From positions 1-48,335 of the forward strand of contig CAIJTR010000058.1 in assembly GCA_903823665.1 (NCBI GenBank): a stretch of 48,335 nucleotides of DNA, in the 5' to 3' direction. The stretch's first letter is position 1. Each line of letters opens with the position of its first letter. A program made the position numbers and the translations under genes. Of the stretch, positions 7,987-16,145 are shown in pieces. A model generated the notes under the pieces. It saw only the letters and a program-made list of their open reading frames with translations, was not told where the DNA came from and ran no database searches. Source of the DNA: an uncultured Rhodospirillales bacterium. GTDB lineage: Bacteria; Pseudomonadota; Alphaproteobacteria; Acetobacterales; Acetobacteraceae.

Positions 7987-8006
7987 TGCATCGGGAATAC
8001 GATGCA
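7987..8006. promoter_or_regulatory. Perfect 7-bp inverted repeat upstream of the photolyase operon
   Basis: TGCATCG and CGATGCA are separated by 6 bases (GGAATA), and the repeat ends 22 bases before the photolyase ATG. It lies in the 60-base gap after the pdeM stop. Size and symmetry suit a dimeric regulator's operator. No regulator gene is adjacent. I could not fit a convincing RpoE/ChrR-type promoter here. Confidence 0.4.
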
Positions 8007-8024
8007 GCGCGTAAATTAGATGCG

Positions 8025-8750
8025 TCAGCCGCGGGTGAGCAATGGCATCGGCTCGGGTTCGCGTCGTGCGGCTCCGGGGCGGGAGGGGCCGATGGGAAAG
8101 CTGTAGAGGCGTTCTCGGCCGAGCAGGAACACCCTCCCACCGCGCGGGAAATGGGTGGCGATGGCGGGGGCGGAGACGTCCAACCCGCCGGTATAGGCCC
8201 CGATGGCGGGCAGCATCATGCGGTAGCCGTCTGCGATGAAGCAGGGGCGGGTGATGTTGGTGCCGCGCACGGCGACGCTGGCTTTCGGGTGGAAATGGCC
8301 GCTGATTTCACCGTGGACGCGGCCGGGCTGGGCCTGATGGCGGAACACCAGCGGCCCTTGGCGATGCTCAGGCGTGGCGTCTCCGGGGAGGTCGGCAGGG
8401 GGTGTGGGATCATGGTTGCCGAGCACCCAGATGAAGCGGGTTTCCTGGGCGAGAGATTGCAGGCGCGCGTGATCGGCGGCTTGCAGGCGGGCGGCACCCT
8501 TCGAGTCGTGGAAGCTGTCGCCGAGGCAGAGCACGGAGCGGGGGGCGTATTTGCGAATATGGCCTGCGAGTTGGGCGAGGGTTTCGCGGGTGTCGAAAGG
8601 GGGCAGCAGCGCGCCGCGCAGGGCAGCGGAGGTGGATTTCTCGAAATGCAGGTCGGAGACGACGAGCATGCGCTGGGCGGGCCAATGCAGGCAGCCGCCG
8701 GGGTCGAGCATCAGGCGCTCACCGGCGAGGTGGAGGGGGGCTGCAGTCAT
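8025..8750 (-). CDS. pdeM: Ligase-associated DNA damage response endonuclease PdeM
   Basis: This encodes 241 residues of the calcineurin-like phosphoesterase fold, with VVSDLHFEKS (about 29-38), LGDSFHD, GNHDP and GHFHPKA as the metal-binding set. The arrangement, with the stop codon of the upstream Lhr-type helicase overlapping the pdeM start by 4 bases, is the hallmark of PdeM in the ligase-associated repair cluster. The family is assigned as a nuclease or phosphoesterase acting with the helicase, exonuclease and ligase; its natural substrate is poorly defined. It is cytoplasmic. The C-terminus is proline- and arginine-rich. Confidence 0.92.
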   Translation of the reverse strand: MTAAPLHLAGERLMLDPGGCLHWPAQRMLVVSDLHFEKSTSAALRGALLPPFDTRETLAQLAGHIRKYAPRSVLCLGDSFHDSKGAARLQAADHARLQSLAQETRFIWVLGNHDPTPPADLPGDATPEHRQGPLVFRHQAQPGRVHGEISGHFHPKASVAVRGTNITRPCFIADGYRMMLPAIGAYTGGLDVSAPAIATHFPRGGRVFLLGRERLYSFPIGPSRPGAARREPEPMPLLTRG

Positions 8751-11176
8751 CCGAACAGGCGGCCTTGCCGGGGTTCGGGAAGGTGGGTGGCTTCTGCGAT
8801 GAGGGCGGCTTCTTCGAGCAGGGCTTCGTCGGAGTCGTTGGTGCGCACGTTCTCTCGGCCGATCTCCAGCAGAACCGGCACGGCGAGCGGGCTCACGCGG
8901 TCGAGCTTGATGTGGCGCACGCGGCCCTGGATGCGGCTGAGCATGTCGGCCACGCGGCCCACATCGGTCATGCCCGCTGCCGCATCAGCACGCGTGGCGC
9001 GCAGCAGGATGTGGTTGGGCTGATGTTTGCGCAGCACGTCGTAAATGAGGTCGGAGTTCACGGTCACCTGTCTGCGGTTCTTGTCATGGCCTGGATAGTG
9101 CCGCGCGATGAGGCCCGCAATGACCGCCACGTGCCGGAAGCTGCGGCGCAGCATGGAGCTTTCATCCATCCAGGCTTCGAGATCGTCGCCCAGCATGTCA
9201 ACTTCGAACAATCTTGCGAGATCAGTGGGTTCGGTGGCGCTCCATGTGGCCATCACATAGTCGGTGGCGACGAAGCCGAGCGGTTGCATGCCGAATCGCT
9301 CCATCCGCTTGGTGATGAGCATGCCGAGGGTTTGATGGGCGTTGCGGCCCTCAAAGCAATAGGCGACGAGATACCAGCGGTCACCCCGCGGGAAGGTTTC
9401 GATCAGCAGATCGGAACGGCCCGGCATCACCGAGCGGATGGTCTGCATGTTGAGCCATTCCTGCACCGGCTCGGGGAAATTCCGCCATAGGCTGGGCGTG
9501 TTGAGCATGGCGCGGACGCGGCTGGCGAGGTTGGTGGTGAGCGGCATCCGCCCGCCTTCATAGGCTGGGACTTTCGGCTCGCCCTCACCGCCGTCGGTGA
9601 CCTCACACACATTCTCGCGCAGGCGCTGGAAGGAGAGCAGGCGACCGGCGAAGATGAAGGTGTCACCCTGGCGGAGCATGTTGACGAAATATTCCTCGAT
9701 CTCGCCCAGCGTGCCGCCACCCCTGCCCATATAGCGGACCTTGAGGACGGGGGCCTCGACGATGGTGCCGATGTTCATGCGGTGCATGCGCATGACGCGG
9801 TCGGACATGACGTGCAGCAGGCCCTCGGAATCACGGAACAGCTTGCGATAGGTGTCGTAGGCGGCCAGCGCGTAACCGCCGTTTTCGACGAATTCGAGGG
9901 TGTCGTTGAAGGTTTCGCGGTCAAGGTCGGCGTAGGGGGCGGCGGTGCGGATTTCGGCGTAAAGCGCGTCGGGGTGAAAGGGTGCGGCGCAGGCACAGCC
10001 GAGGATGTGCTGGGCGAGAACGTCGAGCCCTCCCGGTCGCGGTGGATCGCCGTCGAGTTCGTGGGCGGCGACACCGGCGATGGCGGCTTCGCATTCCAGC
10101 ACCTCGAAGCGGTTGGCGGGGACGAGGGTGGCGATGCTGGCTTCGTCCATCCGGTGATTGGCGCGGCCCACGCGCTGGAGCAGGCGGGAGACGCCTTTGG
10201 GAGCACCGACCTGGATCACCTGATCAACGCTGCCCCAGTCGATGCCGAGATCGAGCGACGCGGTGGCGACCACTGCTCTGATCCTTCCATCCGCCATGGC
10301 GGCTTCGACGCGTAGGCGCTGCGCCATCTCCAGGCTGCCGTGATGAATGGCAATGGGGAGTGTTGCGTCGTTGAGCTTCCAGAGTTCCTGAAACAGCAGC
10401 TCCGCCTGGGCGCGGGTGTTGACGAAGACGATCGTCATGCGCGCTTCGGCGATGCGGGTGAGGATGTCCGGTGCTGAGGCGAGGCCCATATGGCCGGACC
10501 AGGGCAGGCGTCCCTGCGGCAGGATCATGCCGATTTCCGGCGGTGCTCCGCCTGCGACTTCGATGATGGCGGCGTCGTCGGCGACGTAGCGGCGGATGGC
10601 GTCGCGGTGGGCGACGGTGGCGGACAGGCCGATGCGGCGCATGTCGGGGGCGAGCATGGCAAGGCGGGCGAGGCAGAGGGCCAGTTGGTCACCCCGCTTG
10701 GTGCCGGCGATGGCGTGGACTTCGTCGATGATCACGCGCTGGAGGGTTTGGAAGAACTCGGCGGCTTTTGGCTGCGAGATCATCACAGCCAAGCTTTCCG
10801 GCGTGGTGAGGAGCAAATTGGGCGGGGCCTCGGATTGCTTGCAGCGCTTGTCCGGCGACGTGTCGCCACTTCGGGTCTCGATGCTGATGTCGAGCCGCAT
10901 GTCGGTGACGGGGGTGGTGAGGTTGCGCGCCACGTCCGCCGAGAGGGCCTTGAGGGGGGAGACGTAGAGCGTGTGCAGGCCCTCGCGCGGGCTGGCTGCG
11001 AGTTCGACGAGGGAGGGCAGGAAGCCGGCCAGCGTTTTGCCGCCGCCGGTGGGCGCGATCAGCAGGAGGTTCTCACCACGTTGCGCGGCTTCGAGCACGT
11101 CAAGCTGGTGTGCGCGCGCCTTCCAGCCGCGGGAGGCGAACCAGCCGGCGAAAGGTTCTGGCAATGTTCTCGGCAT
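8747..11176 (-). CDS. lhr: Ligase-associated DEXH-box helicase (Lhr family)
   Basis: This encodes 809 residues, the usual length of the short Lhr form. Motifs in order: Walker A APTGGGKT (about 40-47), Walker B DEVH (within VIIDEVHAIAG), motif III SATVAHRD, the superfamily-2 C-terminal domain with QVIQVGAPKGVSRLLQRVGR, then the Lhr-specific winged-helix and core region. It is a 3'-to-5' ATP-dependent DNA helicase. The gene is divergent from the exonuclease/ligase pair with only 54 bases between starts, and overlaps pdeM by 4 bases. All four partners of the ligase-associated set are present, so end processing plus sealing by one coordinated machine is the likely role. Confidence 0.93.
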   Translation of the reverse strand: MPRTLPEPFAGWFASRGWKARAHQLDVLEAAQRGENLLLIAPTGGGKTLAGFLPSLVELAASPREGLHTLYVSPLKALSADVARNLTTPVTDMRLDISIETRSGDTSPDKRCKQSEAPPNLLLTTPESLAVMISQPKAAEFFQTLQRVIIDEVHAIAGTKRGDQLALCLARLAMLAPDMRRIGLSATVAHRDAIRRYVADDAAIIEVAGGAPPEIGMILPQGRLPWSGHMGLASAPDILTRIAEARMTIVFVNTRAQAELLFQELWKLNDATLPIAIHHGSLEMAQRLRVEAAMADGRIRAVVATASLDLGIDWGSVDQVIQVGAPKGVSRLLQRVGRANHRMDEASIATLVPANRFEVLECEAAIAGVAAHELDGDPPRPGGLDVLAQHILGCACAAPFHPDALYAEIRTAAPYADLDRETFNDTLEFVENGGYALAAYDTYRKLFRDSEGLLHVMSDRVMRMHRMNIGTIVEAPVLKVRYMGRGGGTLGEIEEYFVNMLRQGDTFIFAGRLLSFQRLRENVCEVTDGGEGEPKVPAYEGGRMPLTTNLASRVRAMLNTPSLWRNFPEPVQEWLNMQTIRSVMPGRSDLLIETFPRGDRWYLVAYCFEGRNAHQTLGMLITKRMERFGMQPLGFVATDYVMATWSATEPTDLARLFEVDMLGDDLEAWMDESSMLRRSFRHVAVIAGLIARHYPGHDKNRRQVTVNSDLIYDVLRKHQPNHILLRATRADAAAGMTDVGRVADMLSRIQGRVRHIKLDRVSPLAVPVLLEIGRENVRTNDSDEALLEEAALIAEATHLPEPRQGRLFG

Positions 11177-11230
11177 CGCCTATAGATAGGGCCTCTGGTG
11201 GAAATGCGATAGCCGGGCCATTTGACTGTT
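11177..11230. promoter_or_regulatory. Divergent promoter region of the ligase-associated repair genes
   Basis: Only 54 bases separate the divergent helicase and exonuclease starts, so both promoters must lie here or reach into coding sequence. A 12-base palindrome, CCTATAGATAGG (11179-11190), contains TATAGAT, a plausible -10 element for the rightward genes 44 bases before the ATG. The 13 bases CTATAGATAGGGC also occur at the modA promoter (minus strand, 25526-25538), preceded there by CG instead of GC. No LexA-like box is seen. Confidence 0.4.
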
Positions 11231-12238
11231 ATGCCGCATCCGCAAACTTGGCTGAAACCGCTGCCCGAGGGACTGTTCTGCGAACCCGGCGGGTTTTTCA
11301 TCGACCCTGTGCGCGGCGTGGAGCGGGCGGTGATCACCCATGCGCATTCGGATCATGCGCGGCCTGGACATCAGCATGCGCTGGCCTCGGCTCCCACGAT
11401 CGCACTCATGGCGGCGCGAATGGGCGCGGGGGCTCCGGCTTCGACGCAGGCGGTGGGGTGGGGGGAGAAGCTGCAAATTGGCGATGTGACGGTGTGGCTA
11501 CAGCCGGCGGGGCATGTGCTCGGCAGCGCGCAGATTTGCATGGAGTATCAGGGCAGCCGGGCTGTGGTGAGTGGCGATTACAAGCGGGTGGCGGACCCTT
11601 CCTGTGATGGGTTTGTGCCGGTGGCGTGCGATGTGTTTGTGACCGAGGCGACGTTTGCACTGCCGGTGTTTCGCCATCCTGATCCGGCGTCTGAGATTGC
11701 GCGGCTGTTGGCCAGCGTGGCGCTGTTTCCGGAGCGGACGCATGTGGTGGGGTGCTACTCGCTCGGCAAAACGCAGCGGCTGATTTCGCTCATTCGGGCT
11801 GCCGGGTGGGACGCGCCGATCTATATGCACGGTGCGCTGGTGGCGATGTGCGCCGTGTATGAGCAGTTTGGCCGCAGGCTTGGCGATCTCCGCCCGGCGA
11901 CGGTGGCGGCGAAGGCGGATTTGGTGGGGCAGATTGTGCTGGCCCCGCCCTCGGCGATTGCCGATCGCTGGGCGCGGCGGCTGGCGGAGCCGGTGGTGTG
12001 CCTTGCCTCTGGCTGGATGCGGGTGCGGCAGCGGGCAAAGCAGGGCGGCGTGGAGTTGCCGCTGGTGATTTCGGATCATGCGGATTGGGACGAGCTTTTG
12101 GCGACCATCGACGAGGTGGGCGCGCCGGAGATTTGGGTGACGCATGGGCGGGAGGAGGCGCTGATCCATGCCGCCGGGCTGCGCGGGGTGACGGGGCGGG
12201 CGTTGCGCTTGATTGGCTATGAGGAAGACGCGGAATGA
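11231..12238 (+). CDS. Ligase-associated DNA damage response exonuclease (MBL fold)
   Basis: This encodes 335 residues of the metallo-beta-lactamase/beta-CASP nuclease type. The metal site ITHAHSDHARPGH (HxHxDH) lies about 35 residues in. GHVLGSAQ, SGDYK, VTEATFALP, GCYSLGK and a C-terminal ISDHADW...WVTHG follow the same family. It is related to SNM1/Pso2-like nucleases and is predicted to trim DNA ends before ligation. I chose the ATG at 11231, beginning MPHPQTWLKP; a TTG three codons earlier is also open. The stop overlaps the ligase start (ATGA), so the two are translationally coupled. Confidence 0.92.
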   Translation: MPHPQTWLKPLPEGLFCEPGGFFIDPVRGVERAVITHAHSDHARPGHQHALASAPTIALMAARMGAGAPASTQAVGWGEKLQIGDVTVWLQPAGHVLGSAQICMEYQGSRAVVSGDYKRVADPSCDGFVPVACDVFVTEATFALPVFRHPDPASEIARLLASVALFPERTHVVGCYSLGKTQRLISLIRAAGWDAPIYMHGALVAMCAVYEQFGRRLGDLRPATVAAKADLVGQIVLAPPSAIADRWARRLAEPVVCLASGWMRVRQRAKQGGVELPLVISDHADWDELLATIDEVGAPEIWVTHGREEALIHAAGLRGVTGRALRLIGYEEDAE

Positions 12239-13803
12239 TCGCGTTTGCGGGTCTCTTGGAGCGGCTGCTGTTCACGCCGGGGCGCAATGCCAAAATTGCG
12301 CTGATGCGGCGGTATTTCAGCACGCAGCCGGACCCGGAGCGCGGGATTGGGCTGGCGGCTTTGACCGGCGATCTGCGGTTTGCGGCGGCCAAGGCCGGGC
12401 TGATCCGAGAGTTGGCGGCGGAGCGGACGGACCCGGTGCTGTTTGCCCTGTCCTATGATTACGTTGGTGATTTGGCTGAGACGGTGGCGTTGATTTGGCC
12501 GGCCAAGCCCACCAATCACGCGCCGCCTTTGCTGTCGGAAGTGGTGGAGACGTTGAACACCACGCCCAAGGCGGAGTTGCCCGGCGTGGTGGCGGCGTGG
12601 CTGGATGCGTGCGATCCGTCGGTGCGGCTGGCGTTGCTCAAACTGATCACCGGTGGGTTGCGCGTGGGCGCCTCGGCGCGGTTGGCGAAGACGGCGTTGG
12701 CGGAGTGTGGGGAGGGCGTGGCACCTGACGATATCGAGGAGATTTGGCACGGGCTGACCCCGCCTTATGCGTCGTTGTTCGGCTGGATTTTCGCAGATGC
12801 GCCGAAGCCGGACCCGCTGGATGCGCCGGTGTTCCGCTCGCCCATGCTGGCGCATCCAATTGCCGAGGCGGAGTTGGCGGCACTTGATCCCGCGACCACG
12901 CGGGCAGAGTGGAAATGGGACGGCATTCGGGTGCAACTCGTCTCCACACCGGGTGGGCGGGCGCTGTATTCGCGGGGGGCGGAGGATATCTCGGCGGCGT
13001 TTCCCGAAATTGTGGCGGCGATGGATGCGCATGCGGTGCTCGATGGTGAACTGCTGGTGGTGCGTGATGGCGTGGTGGCCTCGTTCTCTGATTTGCAGAA
13101 ACGGCTGAACCGCAAGACCACAACGGCGAAAATGCTGCGCGAGTCGCCTGTGCATGTGCGGCTGTATGACATGCTGTTTGATGGGGCTGCGGATATTCGC
13201 GCCCTGCCGTTTGATCAGCGGCGGCTGCGGCTGGAGGCTTGGTTTGCGCGGGTGCAGCCGAAGCGGATGGATCTGTCGGAACAGATTGCGTTTTCCAGCA
13301 TCGATGAACTGGCGGAGTTGCGGCTTTCGGCGCGGGCGGCCTCGATTGAGGGGCTGATGTTAAAGGATGGGATGAGTGCGTATCTGCCTGGGCGTCCGAA
13401 GGGGCCGTGGTGGAAGTGGAAGCGCGATCCGCTCAGCATCGATGCGGTGCTGATGTATGCCCAGCGCGGCCACGGCAAGCGCAGCAGTTTTTATTCGGAC
13501 TACACGTTCGGTCTGTGGCGCGGCGAGGAGCTGTTGCCGGTGGGCAAGGCCTATACCGGCTTCACCGATGCGGAACTGGCAGCCCTCGACACATGGATAC
13601 GAAACCACACAACGGCGCGGTTTGGCCCGGTGCGGGAGGTGGAGCGGGGAATTGTTTTGGAGGTGGCGTTTGACGCGGCTCAGTTGTCACCGCGCCACAA
13701 ATCAGGCGTGGCACTGCGGTTTCCGCGTATCGCGCGCATTCGCCATGACAAGCAGGCCGCAGAGGCGGACCAGCTTGAGACGTTGATGGCGCTTGTTTTA
13801 TAA
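12235..13803 (+). CDS. ATP-dependent DNA ligase (ligase-associated type)
   Basis: This encodes 522 residues: an N-terminal DNA-binding domain (1-200), then the adenylation domain with active-site lysine in EWKWDGIRVQL (K-x-D-G), motif III-like VLDGELLVV, IEGLMLKDG, and motif V WWKWKRDPLSIDAVL (a degenerate form of the usual W-x-K-x-K). The C-terminal OB domain runs from VLMYAQRGHGKRSSFYSDYTFG onward. It seals nicks using ATP and exists beside the essential NAD-dependent LigA found in all bacteria. Gene context fixes it as the ligase of the four-gene repair set. A strong bidirectional terminator follows 3 bases after the stop. Confidence 0.95.
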   Translation: MIAFAGLLERLLFTPGRNAKIALMRRYFSTQPDPERGIGLAALTGDLRFAAAKAGLIRELAAERTDPVLFALSYDYVGDLAETVALIWPAKPTNHAPPLLSEVVETLNTTPKAELPGVVAAWLDACDPSVRLALLKLITGGLRVGASARLAKTALAECGEGVAPDDIEEIWHGLTPPYASLFGWIFADAPKPDPLDAPVFRSPMLAHPIAEAELAALDPATTRAEWKWDGIRVQLVSTPGGRALYSRGAEDISAAFPEIVAAMDAHAVLDGELLVVRDGVVASFSDLQKRLNRKTTTAKMLRESPVHVRLYDMLFDGAADIRALPFDQRRLRLEAWFARVQPKRMDLSEQIAFSSIDELAELRLSARAASIEGLMLKDGMSAYLPGRPKGPWWKWKRDPLSIDAVLMYAQRGHGKRSSFYSDYTFGLWRGEELLPVGKAYTGFTDAELAALDTWIRNHTTARFGPVREVERGIVLEVAFDAAQLSPRHKSGVALRFPRIARIRHDKQAAEADQLETLMALVL

Positions 13804-13806
13804 GCA

Positions 13807-13838
13807 AAAACGGCTGCACCCGAAGATGCAGCCGTTTT
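13807..13838. terminator. Bidirectional intrinsic terminator between ligase and csp
   Basis: Perfect 12-base arms, AAAACGGCTGCA (13807-13818) and TGCAGCCGTTTT (13827-13838), flank an 8-base loop. The arms end in T4 on the plus strand and in T5 (13810-13806) on the minus strand. It can stop transcription from the ligase gene on the left and from the cold-shock gene on the right. Confidence 0.9.
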
Positions 13839-13859
13839 CAGAAGTCCCGAAGAACGCTG

Positions 13860-14063
13860 TTAGGCGAGCTTCAGATTAGCAGCAGCTTCCTTGCCGCGCT
13901 CCATCATCACGTCGTAGCTGACCTTCTGACCATCATTCAGACCAGTCAGACCAGCTGCCTGCACGGCAGTGATGTGCACGAACACATCCTTGCCGCCGCC
14001 CTGCGGCTCGATGAATCCGAAACCCTTGGTTGCATTGAACCACTTAACCGTACCAACAGCCAT
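13860..14063 (-). CDS. Cold-shock protein, CspA family
   Basis: This encodes 67 residues, the full length of a single cold-shock domain. RNP1 is KGFGFIEP (13-20) and RNP2 is DVFVHI (26-31), with the KWFN start typical of the family. It binds single-stranded RNA and DNA and acts as an RNA chaperone. The 145 bases upstream, before the MFS stop at 14209, are strikingly AT-rich (runs of T and A around 14137-14208). They likely hold the promoter and a long 5' leader, as is common for csp genes. The ribosome site is weak (GAGAG about 15 bases upstream). Confidence 0.97.
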   Translation of the reverse strand: MAVGTVKWFNATKGFGFIEPQGGGKDVFVHITAVQAAGLTGLNDGQKVSYDVMMERGKEAAANLKLA

Positions 14064-14208
14064 TTTCTCGTAACTCTCAAAATTAACTAGCCGTTCCCGT
14101 GTAGCATGATGTTTGGCTCGCGGCTATGGTTTTAAATCCGAAAAATCATCGAAACTTTAGAATATCAAAAAATTTCTGAGTTTTCGGCGTGGTTTTTACA
14201 TTTTTTTA

Positions 14209-15432
14209 TCATCGAAATTGCCAAAATCCAGCGATGCCGACACTGATGACGCACAGCCCGGCCAAAATAATTGTGGGTGCAACGCCAATGGCAGCGAACA
14301 GCAATGGCGAGGCGAGCAGCCCGATTAAAAGCCCTGCCTGGTTCATGACCACAAAGGCACGGGTGCCTGCGGCAATTTCGCCGGGTAGCAAGACCATCTG
14401 ACGGCGGGTGGCGACCGTGATGTCGTGCATTGGCCCACCGATGGCGGCGATCAGGGCTGCGGCCACAAAGCCGGTCAGCAATGAACCGTTGGGCAGCAAC
14501 ACGCCGGCCAGCCCGGTCAGCAAGATGCCGGTGCCCAAAATCACGTTGCCGCCGAAGATCATCTGCGCGGGGTGGCGGCTGACCGGGCGATTGCCGACCA
14601 CCAGCGTGGTGGCGAGGTTGGTGAGACCGTAGGCTGAAATGACGGTGCCAAACGCGCCAATGCCTCCGGCGACGTGGCCTTGCACGAGCATCAGCGGCAG
14701 GCCGATGAAGAAGCAGGCATACCAGCCGCCATTCACCACGCCTGTCGCCATGAGTTCAAAGCCGAGCAAACGGTCCCGCCGCACGGCGATGAAGCCTCGG
14801 CTGAGGGCCGACCACAGGCTGGTGCTGGCACCTTGGCCGTGGTCCACCGGCGCGCGCGGGCGCACGGCGAGGGAAACGGCGAGGGCGGAGGCCAGAAACG
14901 TCACCACGTCGATGGTCACGAAATGCACCAGCGGCAGGGAGGCGGCGAGAACGCCGATCAGGCCGGGGCCGAGCAGGCGGGCAATGCGCTCTGTTGTGTC
15001 AATCAGCGCGTTGGTGGCGGGCAGCATCGAGGACGGTGCCATTTCCGGCACGACCGCCATCAGGCTTGGGCGGAACATCGCGTTGCCGAGGGCCAATGCG
15101 AGAACGGCCATAACCAACGTCAGGGTAGGCGGCTCTCCAAACGCCAGCCATGCCAGCACCATGCCTCCGAGCACGGCGGCACGAAGCAGATCGGCGGTGA
15201 TCATGGCGGTGCGATGTGCCACGCGGTCGAGCAGCCGTCCCGCAAATAGCGAGATCAGCAACATCACCGCCGCCTGCACTGCGGGCAACAGACCTGCATT
15301 GTCACCGAACAGGCTCGCCGCCAGCCAGCCGAGCACGACGTTGAACAGCTGATCACCGATGGCGGAGAAGGCGAGGCCGCTCCACAGCCATGCCACCGGG
15401 CGGGTGCCCAGTGGCCGGAGAATGGGCGGCAT
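14209..15432 (-). CDS. MFS exporter, DHA3-like
   Basis: This encodes 407 residues with about 12 predicted membrane helices. The N-terminus FSAIGDQLFNVVLGWL is like the DHA3 drug/macrolide/EntS-type exporters, with the 2-3 loop motif GRLLDRVAHRTAM. A small-molecule efflux role is likely; the substrate is unknown. Its start is 2 bases after the stop of the flavin reductase gene, so the two are co-transcribed and might share a redox-active or flavin-linked substrate (inference). Confidence 0.82.
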   Translation of the reverse strand: MPPILRPLGTRPVAWLWSGLAFSAIGDQLFNVVLGWLAASLFGDNAGLLPAVQAAVMLLISLFAGRLLDRVAHRTAMITADLLRAAVLGGMVLAWLAFGEPPTLTLVMAVLALALGNAMFRPSLMAVVPEMAPSSMLPATNALIDTTERIARLLGPGLIGVLAASLPLVHFVTIDVVTFLASALAVSLAVRPRAPVDHGQGASTSLWSALSRGFIAVRRDRLLGFELMATGVVNGGWYACFFIGLPLMLVQGHVAGGIGAFGTVISAYGLTNLATTLVVGNRPVSRHPAQMIFGGNVILGTGILLTGLAGVLLPNGSLLTGFVAAALIAAIGGPMHDITVATRRQMVLLPGEIAAGTRAFVVMNQAGLLIGLLASPLLFAAIGVAPTIILAGLCVISVGIAGFWQFR

Positions 15433-15434
15433 GT

Positions 15435-16076
15435 TCAGCCTTTGCGCACCCAGTCGCTCTCTTTGATACGCGGGATTTCAAATGTGTTGCGCGTGTGCAG
15501 ATAGCCGCCAGCGCCGGCCATGCGGCCAATGATGTCCAATGCCGAGGTGTCGATGTAGCATTTCGACGCGTCGAGAACGGCGTTCTCTGCGATGTGCATG
15601 GCAACCACGCGGCCGATGACCAAAGAGCGGTCACTGCCGATCTCCAATGTGGTGAAGCGCTCACACTCGAACGCCACCGGGCTTTCGGCGATGCGGGGCG
15701 GTTTCACCTTGGTGCTGGGCAGGGTGGTGAGGCCTGCTTCGATCAGTTCGTCCACGCCTGGCGGGAAGTCGATGGCTGTGATGTTCATGGCGTCACCATT
15801 GGCGGCGGCGACGAGATTGACCACGAATTCATGGCTGGTGCGAATGTTGGTGGCGGTGTCCTTGTCGGCTGGCCCGCCTTTGCCGTGACGCCCGCCTATG
15901 CCGATGATCACGAGGGCAGGATCTTCGGCAAAGACGTTGAAGAAGGAATAGGGGGCTGCGTTGTTGCGACCTTGCTCGTCTTGCGTGACGACCCAGGCGA
16001 TGGGACGTGGCACGACGGTGGAGACAAGCAGCTTGTAGCGCTCATGCGGGGAGAGTTTGTCAAAGTCGAACAGCAT
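15435..16076 (-). CDS. Flavin reductase-like FMN-binding protein
   Basis: This encodes 213 residues of the flavin reductase-like split barrel. The N-terminal STVVPRPIAWVVTQDEQGRNNAAPYSFF region and DPALVIIGIG are family signatures for FMN contact, and NLVAAANGDAMNIT and SPVAFEC follow the usual order. Relatives reduce FMN with NAD(P)H for a partner monooxygenase, or are FMN-binding proteins of unknown role. No monooxygenase gene is next to it. It is cytoplasmic and precedes an MFS exporter by 2 bases. Confidence 0.88.
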   Translation of the reverse strand: MLFDFDKLSPHERYKLLVSTVVPRPIAWVVTQDEQGRNNAAPYSFFNVFAEDPALVIIGIGGRHGKGGPADKDTATNIRTSHEFVVNLVAAANGDAMNITAIDFPPGVDELIEAGLTTLPSTKVKPPRIAESPVAFECERFTTLEIGSDRSLVIGRVVAMHIAENAVLDASKCYIDTSALDIIGRMAGAGGYLHTRNTFEIPRIKESDWVRKG

Positions 16077-16145
16077 CGCGGCCTCGGAATGGGTGAGCGA
16101 GCAAGATGGAGCGCAGGCCGTGGCGCTGTCCAGTAAGCGAGGTGA

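Noticed and set aside
7965-8060. An RpoE/ChrR-type (ECF) promoter ahead of the photolyase gene
   Set aside because: I looked for TGATC-type -35 with a matching -10. The nearest, TGACGC, deviates and the -10 is not convincing.
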